Assembly (NCBI GenBank): GCA_964654995.1
Contig: CAZZKF010000045.1
Coordinates: 1-20,116, forward strand
Source of the DNA: CAZZKF01 sp964654995
Lineage (GTDB): Bacteria > Pseudomonadota > Alphaproteobacteria > CAZZKF01
DNA: 20,116 bases
Direction: 5' to 3'
The position numbers and the translations under genes were made by a program. Within the stretch, counting starts at the first letter, position 1, and each line of letters begins with the position of its first letter. The notes below the pieces were generated by a model, which did no database searches, had not been told where the DNA came from, and was given only the letters and a program-made list of their open reading frames with translations. Shown in pieces: positions 14,639-20,116 of the stretch.

Positions 14639-15313
14639 TTACTTCTTGCCTTTTTCGTCGCTCTTGGCGTCCTTCTTCATTTTTTCATGATGATCGGCGC
14701 CGGCGCCATCCTTGCCCATCATGCCGCCGGATTTATGCATGCCGCCGTCCTTGCCCATCATGCCGCCGGACTTGTGCATGCCGCCGTCCTTGCCCATCAT
14801 GCCGCCGGATTTGTGCATGCCGCCGGACTTGTGCATGCTGCCATCCTTGCCGTGCATCTTTTCGGCCACCTGGGTCAGGCAGGTTTCCATCTGGCCCATC
14901 ATCTGATCGCGCATCTTGTCCGCCGACATCTTGGCCGACTTGCCTTTCTTTCCCTTGGCGGCTTTTGACTGGCCATCCATCGTTTCCATGCAGGCGCGCA
15001 CTTCCTTGATCAGCTTCTTCCTGTGGTCCTGCATGCCCTTCATGTGGCCGTTCTTGCCGTCGCGCTTCATCATCATGCCGCCGGCCTTGCCGTCGTGCTT
15101 CATCATCATGGTGCCGGTCTTGCCGTCGTGCTTCATCTTCATGCCGCCGGATTTGCCATCAGCCTTGCCATTGTGATGAGGCATCTGCTGCTTGGCGCCT
15201 TCAGCCGCCTTGGTGTCCGACTTCGTCTGGGCGTTGACTGTAGCTGGCGTCACCGCCAAGGCCATTGCCGCGATGGCGATAAGGCCTGAGAAGATCCATC
15301 CTCTGGTTTGCAT
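14639..15313 (-). CDS. Secreted Met/Lys/Gly/His-rich repeat protein, putative periplasmic copper binder
   Basis: A 224-residue protein with 32 methionines. The signal peptide is residues 1-28 (cleavage after TVNA). Residues 58-90 are three 11-residue repeats of the type MMMKHDGKAGG. A middle part (95-155), rich in Lys and helical, contains the only two cysteines, C108 and C145, which may form a disulfide. Residues 160-204 are 13-residue repeats MHKSGGMMGKDGG, starting at 166, 179 and 192 after a shortened copy at 160. The C-terminus is Lys/Asp-rich. Clustered Met and His are a known way to bind Cu(I) in the periplasm, so copper buffering is inferred from composition and place. I do not recognise a named family. 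AAAGGA precedes the ATG by eight bases. Confidence 0.85.
   Translation of the reverse strand: MQTRGWIFSGLIAIAAMALAVTPATVNAQTKSDTKAAEGAKQQMPHHNGKADGKSGGMKMKHDGKTGTMMMKHDGKAGGMMMKRDGKNGHMKGMQDHRKKLIKEVRACMETMDGQSKAAKGKKGKSAKMSADKMRDQMMGQMETCLTQVAEKMHGKDGSMHKSGGMHKSGGMMGKDGGMHKSGGMMGKDGGMHKSGGMMGKDGAGADHHEKMKKDAKSDEKGKK
14702..14836 (-). repeat. Tandem 39-base coding repeats (Met-rich protein, C-terminal set)
   Basis: Three 39-base units encoding MHKSGGMMGKDGG and one shortened unit. Sequence differences are mostly at third positions (GGATTT/GGACTT), so the repeat has been kept at the protein level after duplication. Confidence 0.85.
15044..15142 (-). repeat. Tandem 33-base coding repeats (Met-rich protein, N-terminal set)
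   Basis: Three units encode MKMKHDGKTGT, MMMKHDGKAGG and MMMKRDGKNGH. They are distinct from the 39-base set, so the gene carries two separate repeat expansions with the same residue theme. Confidence 0.8.
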
Positions 15314-15599
15314 GTTCGTAGTCCTTTCCTGCTGGTCGTTCTGGTCTTTGGGGTGGGCTCGGCGGTCAATGACTCCGACGCCGGCCCAACGTGTAAATTG
15401 ATTGGCTGTGCAACTGCGTCCGACGCTACCTGAACCGATTGTCGATCACCGGGCCGGGGTCTTTGAAAAACACCGTCGAGCCGGCGGCGGTCGGCCATGG
15501 CCGCACTGGCGAAGGTAGACCCAGGACGTTCGCAGCCGCCGGCCTCTCACGCAGATAGTGTCTCCCTGCCACGCGGCTCCTTGCCGGCGCGCGAGCGCT
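15314..15599. other. Intergenic region before the Met-rich protein gene
   Basis: About 286 bases with no supported gene; open frames here lack a start, ribosome site or protein-like composition. It presumably carries the promoter for the Met-rich gene on the minus strand, but I find no box pair with good spacing. No CueR-like dyad is seen. Confidence 0.4.
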
Positions 15600-15992
15600 T
15601 CAGCCGAAACCTTTGGGGGGATGCGTAATGGTTGACAACTCGGCGCCCTGGAGCGCGTTGATCCAGGTCAGCGGAGACAAAACGGATCGTTTCGGCCCGG
15701 TCATGCCGGGTGGCGAAGAAATCATTGTGACGCACATGCCGCCGGCGATGCTGCTGCAGCAGGGGTGCTCGTCCGGAACCTCGAGCCCGCCACCGGGAAT
15801 GTCGGCGGCTGCCGGCACCTGCACAGACGCCAACGTTATTGCCGAACCGGGGTGCATGGAATGATCCATGGCGTGAGAATGGACGTTGGCGGCCGGTCCG
15901 GCCTCGCCGGCGGCGACATGCGGGATCGGCTGCGCATAAAGGGCGAACGCAACGATCTGCATCAGAACCAGAAACTTGGGCACCAGCTTCAT
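15600..15992 (-). CDS. Small secreted His/Cys protein, CopL/DUF2946-like
   Basis: A 130-residue protein beginning MKLVPKFLVLMQIVAFALYA, a signal peptide or N-terminal anchor. The mature part has a His/Met patch (VHSHAMDHSMHP, 37-48) and a Cys cluster HPCCSSIAGGMC (76-87). Short exported proteins with an HCC...C motif in copper loci are often called CopL or DUF2946; this resembles them in size and layout, but I cannot confirm homology. The frame is open to 16145. The internal ATG at 15992 is chosen because it places the hydrophobic signal at the N-terminus; its ribosome site is weak (GGGA). A competing frame at 15547-16119 looks non-coding. A copper-sensing or copper-binding role is inferred. 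Confidence 0.6.
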   Translation of the reverse strand: MKLVPKFLVLMQIVAFALYAQPIPHVAAGEAGPAANVHSHAMDHSMHPGSAITLASVQVPAAADIPGGGLEVPDEHPCCSSIAGGMCVTMISSPPGMTGPKRSVLSPLTWINALQGAELSTITHPPKGFG

Positions 15993-16141
15993 GTTGTGGA
16001 CATTCCCGGCCCGTGGTCGGTCCCATCTGCGCGACATGTCGCCATGATGCACCATGAACCCCCCGGGCACCAAGCAAATTGATCTTGTCATGGGGGAATT
16101 CGGCGCCATCAGGCTCCATATGTGGTTGTGGCCGGCAATGA

Positions 16142-16381
16142 TCAAGGCCCCGTCGCTGCCGACGTCTCGCGCTCGGCCAGCCGCAGGATCTCGATCAGCT
16201 TCGGAATCATGGTCGCCGGCATCGCCACCGACGAGCGTTCGCTGCTCAGTCGCCCGCCATAGGTTTCGCGCGAGCCGTGAAAGACGATGCAGGGGGCGTC
16301 CTCGTCGCAGTCGGAAATCGACACTTCGAATTCATGGTCGTTGCCGCAGTGATGGAAATGAAAGGTCCAGACATGTTCCAT
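16142..16381 (-). CDS. Small His/Cys-containing protein of unknown function
   Basis: A 79-residue acidic protein, MEHVWTFHFHHCGNDHEFEV at the start, with three Cys (12, 25, 31) and five His in the first 35 residues, then an amphipathic C-terminal helix (PKLIEILRLAERE). There is no signal peptide, so it is probably cytoplasmic. AGGAG lies nine bases before the ATG, supporting a real gene. It sits 27 bases after the four-span membrane protein gene. The N-terminal His/Cys cluster is consistent with metal binding, but no family is recognised. Confidence 0.6.
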   Translation of the reverse strand: MEHVWTFHFHHCGNDHEFEVSISDCDEDAPCIVFHGSRETYGGRLSSERSSVAMPATMIPKLIEILRLAERETSAATGP

Positions 16382-16408
16382 TTTGAAGATCTCCTGATCC
16401 GGTGGCGG

Positions 16409-16828
16409 TCAGCCGCGCCGCGCCCACCAGAAGCTCAGCCCGGGCACCACCAGCCATTGCGCCAGCGGCGATAGGCCGATGCCGAACACCACCGGCATCG
16501 CCTCGGCATAGCTCCAGCTCTGCTCGATCCGGACATTGTACCACTCGCTGAAGACGGTGGTGGCGAGCCCGAACAGCAATGTCCAGAAAACCACCCGGCG
16601 GTGGCCGCGGGTCGGCCAGTCGGGGCGGCCGAACAGCAGCAGCGCCAGCATGATCGAAGACAGCCCGATCAGAATATCGCCGCCGGTGCAATGCAGGGCG
16701 GCGAAGACGATCTGCATGGGCGTGCCCTCGTCCCACAGCCGGTAAAGCGGCATGTGGGCGAATTCCCAGACCAGATTGCCCGCGGCCAGCATCAGCAGAT
16801 ACCGGCGCAGGGTTGTTATCCAGGTCAT
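16409..16828 (-). CDS. Four-span membrane protein of unknown function
   Basis: A 139-residue integral membrane protein with spans at about 9-27, 49-67, 79-97 and 112-132. Conserved-looking motifs are NLVWEFAHMPLYRLW, ALHCTGGDILIG and FSEWYNVRIEQSWSYAE. The His of AHMPLY and the HC pair could bind metal or heme. It resembles a family I know only as hypothetical membrane proteins. It lies 33 bases downstream of the cytochrome c gene and 27 bases upstream of the 79-residue gene, so the three are probably co-transcribed. Confidence 0.7.
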   Translation of the reverse strand: MTWITTLRRYLLMLAAGNLVWEFAHMPLYRLWDEGTPMQIVFAALHCTGGDILIGLSSIMLALLLFGRPDWPTRGHRRVVFWTLLFGLATTVFSEWYNVRIEQSWSYAEAMPVVFGIGLSPLAQWLVVPGLSFWWARRG

Positions 16829-16861
16829 TTTCCGGTCCCGCCAGCGGGCGTCGCCGGGCGC

Positions 16862-17293
16862 CTACATCACGTGACGCTGGGCGAAAATGCCGTTGGCCTC
16901 CTGAAGCTCACGAATGTAGCGGATGATGGTTGTCAGTTCAGCGTCGGAAACCTGAGGCTGCGGCGGCATGTTCCCGAACGCCCAGTGATGCGAACGCACG
17001 CCGCGCCGGGCGGCGGCGAAAAAGGCAAGGTCGCCATGATGGCCGGGGTTGTAGATATTGTGGACCAGCGGCGGGCCGTTTTCGGTGCCGGAGCCGTTCT
17101 GCCCGTGACAGCGGGCGCAGTTGGCATCGAAGGCGACCTTCCCGGCCTGGGCGATTTTCGACAGTTTGGGCACGATGACCGAAACCAGCCCGCCGGTATC
17201 GACTTTCGGCGGCGGTCGCAGGACCCAGTAGCCCAACCCCAGAATCACCGCGCCGAGGGCCACTCGGACCAGCGGCCGACGTAACAACTTCAT
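16862..17293 (-). CDS. Membrane-anchored class I cytochrome c
   Basis: A 143-residue protein with an N-terminal uncleaved anchor (about 8-25) and one heme c domain. The heme site is CARCH (59-63) and the sixth ligand is likely M109 in GNMPPQPQVS. The final helix TTIIRYIRELQ is typical of class I cytochromes. The start at 17293 has AAAGGA seven bases upstream; the longer frame to 17329 would begin upstream of the predicted transcript start. It heads the minus-strand copper cluster. A role as electron acceptor for periplasmic copper oxidation is possible but inferred only from context. Confidence 0.85.
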   Translation of the reverse strand: MKLLRRPLVRVALGAVILGLGYWVLRPPPKVDTGGLVSVIVPKLSKIAQAGKVAFDANCARCHGQNGSGTENGPPLVHNIYNPGHHGDLAFFAAARRGVRSHHWAFGNMPPQPQVSDAELTTIIRYIRELQEANGIFAQRHVM

Positions 17294-17328
17294 GGCATGT
17301 CCTTTCAGCCGGTTGCCAAATTCACGCA

Positions 17329-17358
17329 TGGTTAGCCGGCCCTATGGCCGCCCGTCAA
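17329..17358 (-). promoter_or_regulatory. Candidate promoter of the cytochrome c-led operon
   Basis: On the minus strand, TTGACG (17358-17353) and TAACCA (17334-17329) are 18 bases apart, giving a leader of about 28 bases before the cytochrome c ATG. The -10 box is mediocre. Confidence 0.3.
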
Positions 17359-17430
17359 GGCGGACCGTATATCAGAGGGCCAAAAGATGTCGCATGCGAA
17401 TATATCGGCGGCCGGGCAGTCGCTCTTGCG

Positions 17431-18372
17431 TCACCGGGTGATCGGCAGATCGAAAAAGCGGGCCGCGTTGTTGTACAGGATATCGGCTTTTTGGGCCTCG
17501 CTGAGGTAGGGGGCGGACGCGATCCGCTCAATGCTCATCGCAATGATGCGGGTGATCGCTCCGGGATGCGGATCCGAGCCGTAAAGGATGCGTTTGTCGA
17601 AGCCGGCATCGACCAGGCGCTTCAAGGTGTGGTCGAACTCCGCCTTGGGAAGCGACCAGTCGAGAAAGCCGACGCCGACATAAACCTGCGGGTAGGTATT
17701 CAGGATCGCGATCATGTTGTCGATGAACGGCCAGCCGGCATGCATGACCTGCAGTTTCAGGCGCGGGTGGCGGCGCAGCACCTCTTCAAGCGCCAGGGGA
17801 TCGCCGAGGCGCACCCGATAGCGCGGGCGCACCGAAAACACCTGCTCCGGCCCGGGCCCCAGGTGCAGGGCCATCGGCAGCTTGAGGCTTTCGGCCAGCT
17901 CGAAATAGACATCATAGGCCGGATGGTCAGGGGCAAAGCCTTCGTATTGGAGCGCAATTTCGCCCAGCACCCGCATCTCGCGACTGCCGGCCAGGCGCCG
18001 CAACATGCCCAGATAGCCCTTGTCGAGCCGGGCATTGGTGATCTGCAGGGCGGGGATGAACCGGTCTGGCTCGGCGGCCCGCCATTCGGCCACGACCTTG
18101 GGATCGGGGCCGCTGGTGACGGCGTAGACGACATTGTATTTGCGCATCGCTGCCAGTGCCTCCCGGATCAGCTCGGCCCGCGGCTTGGGCTTGAGCGTCA
18201 CCAGTTCGCCATCGATGCGCTCGCGGGTCAGAAAGCGGCCGGTATCGGTATGAAAGTGCGCGTCGATCACCGGCCCGTCATAGGCGCGCGCCCCGCCTCC
18301 CGGGGTCAGCCAGACCAGCCCCGCCAGGACCAGCCCGGCCAGGCGTGCGCGCGAACAAGGAGTCGGATTCAT
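17431..18372 (-). CDS. Exported amidohydrolase-family metal-dependent hydrolase
   Basis: A 313-residue protein of the amidohydrolase-2 TIM-barrel type. Residues 1-30 are a signal peptide (cleavage after GARA). Metal and catalytic ligands are HxH at 39-41 (IDAHFH), E138 (LGEIALQYEG), H170 (ALHLGPGP), H211 (MHAGWP) and D267 (YGSDPHPG). Family members act as decarboxylases or hydrolases; the substrate is not evident here. The export signal is uncommon for this family but occurs. GGGAGG lies six bases before the ATG. It is the last gene before the divergent helix-hairpin-helix gene, and 137 bases separate it from the cytochrome c gene. Confidence 0.85.
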   Translation of the reverse strand: MNPTPCSRARLAGLVLAGLVWLTPGGGARAYDGPVIDAHFHTDTGRFLTRERIDGELVTLKPKPRAELIREALAAMRKYNVVYAVTSGPDPKVVAEWRAAEPDRFIPALQITNARLDKGYLGMLRRLAGSREMRVLGEIALQYEGFAPDHPAYDVYFELAESLKLPMALHLGPGPEQVFSVRPRYRVRLGDPLALEEVLRRHPRLKLQVMHAGWPFIDNMIAILNTYPQVYVGVGFLDWSLPKAEFDHTLKRLVDAGFDKRILYGSDPHPGAITRIIAMSIERIASAPYLSEAQKADILYNNAARFFDLPITR

Positions 18373-18411
18373 TCTGGTCCTCCCGGATGGCGTTGTCGAT
18401 TTTGGCTGCCC

Positions 18412-18440
18412 ATCATAAGAGTCATTCTCGGGTGAACCAA
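18412..18440 (-). promoter_or_regulatory. Candidate promoter of the amidohydrolase gene
   Basis: TTGGTT (18440-18435) and TATGAT (18417-18412) on the minus strand are 17 bases apart. The -10 box is near consensus, and the leader would be about 33 bases. Confidence 0.4.
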
Positions 18441-18584
18441 GGTCGATGGACGGACACGCGCGGTGGCGCCCGGGAACGGCTGTTTGCCGGCTTGCGGTTG
18501 ACTGGCGTCATTGTGTGCCGGCGCCGGAGCCCCCATTTCTAAAGGGTGAGGCGGGGGCGATCGTAGCAGCCGAAGGCCACGGCC

Positions 18585-19538
18585 ATGACGGACAATCAGC
18601 AACTTGCCGATCGCTTGCACGAATTCGCCAATCTTCTCGAACAGCAGGGTGCCGACCGCTTTCGTATTGGCGCCTACCGCCGGGCGGCACAGACCCTGAG
18701 CGAGCTGGAAACGCCGGTGGCGGTGCTGCATCGCCAGCAAGGTGTGGAAGGGCTGCTGGCGCTGCCCGGGATCGGCCCGTCGATCGCGCTGGCGATCATT
18801 GAAATGCTGGAGACCGGGCACTGGATCCAGCTCGAGCGCCTGCGACGCGAGCTGTCGCCCGAGCAGGTGTTTCAGTCGGTGCCCGGGGTCGGCCCGAAAC
18901 TGGCAAAACAGATCCATCAGGCGCTCGGCGTCGACACCCTGGAAGCCCTGGAAGTGGCCGCTCATGACGGGCGCATCGAGCGGGTTCCAGGCGTCGGCCC
19001 GGGCCGCGCGGCGATGATTCGTGCCGCCCTTGATGCCATGCTCTCTCGCCGCCGGGCGCAAACCGCACCGGCCACCGAGGAGCCGCCGGTGGAGATGATT
19101 CTGGCGGTCGACCGGACCTATCGCCAGGCGGCTGCTGCCGGACGCCTGCGGACCATCGCGCCGCGCCGCTTCAACCCCGAGGGCAAGGCCTGGCTGCCGA
19201 TTCTCGAGACCGACCGCGGCGCCTGGCATTTCACCGCGCTCTATTCCAACACCGCCCGCGCCCACGAGCTGGGCCGGGTCCATGACTGGGTGGTGATTCG
19301 CTTTCGCGGGCCGGATCACGGCGAGGGGCAGCGTACGGTGGTGACCGAAACCTTCGGGCCGCTGGCCGGACGACGCGTGGTGCGCGGCCGCGAGGGTGAG
19401 TGCCGGGCCTATTATGCCGCCCGCGACACGGCCCGGGACAAGCGGCGGCGGAAATCGTCAAAGACTCGGACGCCCGGCAGCCAACGTCGAAGCGGCGCGT
19501 CCGCACGGTCTGATGGGCGCTCTCCGCATATCGCCTGA
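18585..19538 (+). CDS. Helix-hairpin-helix protein related to the PolX N-terminal region, without a polymerase domain
   Basis: A 317-residue protein. Residues 1-60 match the HHH_8-type domain at the N-terminus of PolX polymerases (LHEFANLLEQQGADRFRIGA). Three helix-hairpin-helix motifs follow: LPGIGPSIA (about 64-72), VPGVGPKLA (about 101-109) and VPGVGPGRA (about 136-144). A separate domain (about 168-275) contains RFNPEGKAWLPIL and LYSNTARAHELG, then a basic, probably disordered tail. The catalytic aspartates of PolX and the PHP exonuclease domain are absent. It probably binds DNA non-specifically. The ATG follows GAAGGCCACGGCC. The next gene overlaps or abuts its end. Confidence 0.82.
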   Translation: MTDNQQLADRLHEFANLLEQQGADRFRIGAYRRAAQTLSELETPVAVLHRQQGVEGLLALPGIGPSIALAIIEMLETGHWIQLERLRRELSPEQVFQSVPGVGPKLAKQIHQALGVDTLEALEVAAHDGRIERVPGVGPGRAAMIRAALDAMLSRRRAQTAPATEEPPVEMILAVDRTYRQAAAAGRLRTIAPRRFNPEGKAWLPILETDRGAWHFTALYSNTARAHELGRVHDWVVIRFRGPDHGEGQRTVVTETFGPLAGRRVVRGREGECRAYYAARDTARDKRRRKSSKTRTPGSQRRSGASARSDGRSPHIA

Positions 19539-19557
19539 TGGCCATGCGAGCCGGAAG

Positions 19558-20116
19558 GTGTCTGACCGGTCATTGCAGCGCTGCTTCATCGGCACCAGCG
19601 GCTGGAGCTATGCAGCCTGGAAAGACGGGTTTTATGCCGGCGTGCCGCGCCGGCGCTGGCTGCGGCACTGCGCCGAGCGGTTTGGCGGCATTGAGGTCAA
19701 CATGACCTTTTATCGTGAGCCGCGGGCGCAGGTTCTCGACTCCTGGGTCGCCGGGACCCCGCCGGCCTTCGCCTTTGCCTGCAAGGGCCACCGCCGGATC
19801 ACCCATATTCAGCGCCTCGCCGGCATCGAGGCGGCGCTGGCCCGCCAGCGCGACAGCCTGCGGCCGCTGGGGACCAGGCTCAAGGCCATGCTGTGGCAAC
19901 TGCCGGCCTCGCTTGAGCGCGATCTGGATCGCCTGGCCGCCTTTGCCGGCGCGCTGGCCGGTTGGGCCGAGGTCGCCCATGCCATCGAATTCCGCCACTC
20001 TTCATGGTTCGATGACGCGGTGGCCGACTGTCTGGCCGGCCACAAAATCGCGGTGTGCATCTCGGATGCCGGGAAATGGCCGCGCTGGGACCGGGTGACC
20101 GCCGAAACCGTCTATG
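19558..20116 (+). CDS. DUF72 (YecE-like) protein, C-terminus cut by window end
   Basis: The frame reads FIGTSGWSYAAWKDGFY near its start, the signature of DUF72 TIM-barrel proteins, then GIEVNMTFYREP and FAFACKGHRRITH, and later AIEFRHSSWF. It runs open to the window end, so only about 186 codons of a usual 240-280 are seen. The start is uncertain. GTG at 19558 has no clear site but directly precedes the domain; an in-frame ATG at 19513 would overlap the helix-hairpin-helix gene by 26 bases. The function of this widespread family is not known. Confidence 0.82.
   Translation, partial: MSDRSLQRCFIGTSGWSYAAWKDGFYAGVPRRRWLRHCAERFGGIEVNMTFYREPRAQVLDSWVAGTPPAFAFACKGHRRITHIQRLAGIEAALARQRDSLRPLGTRLKAMLWQLPASLERDLDRLAAFAGALAGWAEVAHAIEFRHSSWFDDAVADCLAGHKIAVCISDAGKWPRWDRVTAETVY

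Noticed and set aside
14702..14836. Regular short repeats that could be a CRISPR array
   Set aside because: The repeats are contiguous, without unique spacers, and keep the reading frame of a Met-rich protein.
14687..14968. Plus-strand open frames rich in His/Ala or Met/Pro over the repeat region
   Set aside because: They are antisense readings of the 39-base repeats; the minus-strand frame has a signal peptide and ribosome site, these have neither.
15547..16119. Minus-strand 190-codon frame overlapping the CopL-like gene
   Set aside because: Arg/Gly/His-rich shadow with no signal peptide or motif; the other frame has a signal peptide and a Cys/His cluster.

Overview
The window is GC-rich DNA from what looks like an alphaproteobacterial chromosome, plausibly Rhodospirillales. 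That placement is an inference from gene content: a short GluQRS, a COQ7-type ubiquinone hydroxylase behind a DsbB-like protein, a bc1-type Rieske remnant, and an HNH protein of the kind common in this class. There is no Rubisco, phage or CRISPR here.

Layout. (1) 1-2781, minus strand: gluQ overlaps a gene that fuses a type II glycerate kinase to a PhnN-like ribose 1,5-bisphosphate phosphokinase. A fragment of a further gene lies at the window edge. (2) 2985-4746, plus strand: an HNH endonuclease, divergent from gluQ, then an unrecognised secreted protein. (3) 4759-7749, minus strand: an FAD oxidoreductase with a cysteine-rich tail, a YqaA/DedA-like membrane protein, dsbB, and coq7 joined to dsbB by an ATGA overlap. 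(4) 7821-7997: a tRNA-Leu(CAA) with promoter-like boxes and a downstream hairpin. (5) 8034-9728: a VOC protein, a decayed Rieske gene, and a multi-span membrane cytochrome c. (6) 9895-10058: a TA-flanked composite inverted-repeat element. (7) 10099-17293, all minus strand: a copper-handling cluster. (8) 17431-18372: an exported amidohydrolase. (9) 18585 to the end, plus strand: a helix-hairpin-helix protein and a truncated DUF72 protein.

The copper cluster reads, in transcription order: membrane-anchored cytochrome c, four-span membrane protein, 79-aa His/Cys protein, CopL-like secreted protein, a Met/His/Lys repeat protein, a periplasmic type-1 cupredoxin with a His/Met tail, a DUF5676-like membrane protein, a SHOCT membrane protein, a Cu(I)-exporting P-type ATPase with two HMA domains, and a membrane-tethered cupredoxin overlapping the ATPase by ATGA. 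A reasonable model is export of Cu(I) by CopA, with capture, buffering or oxidation in the periplasm by the cupredoxins and Met-rich proteins. I see no CueR, CopRS or CopY regulator, CopB, or multicopper oxidase inside the window. The methionine repeat protein and the co-localised cytochromes and small membrane proteins are the least explained parts.
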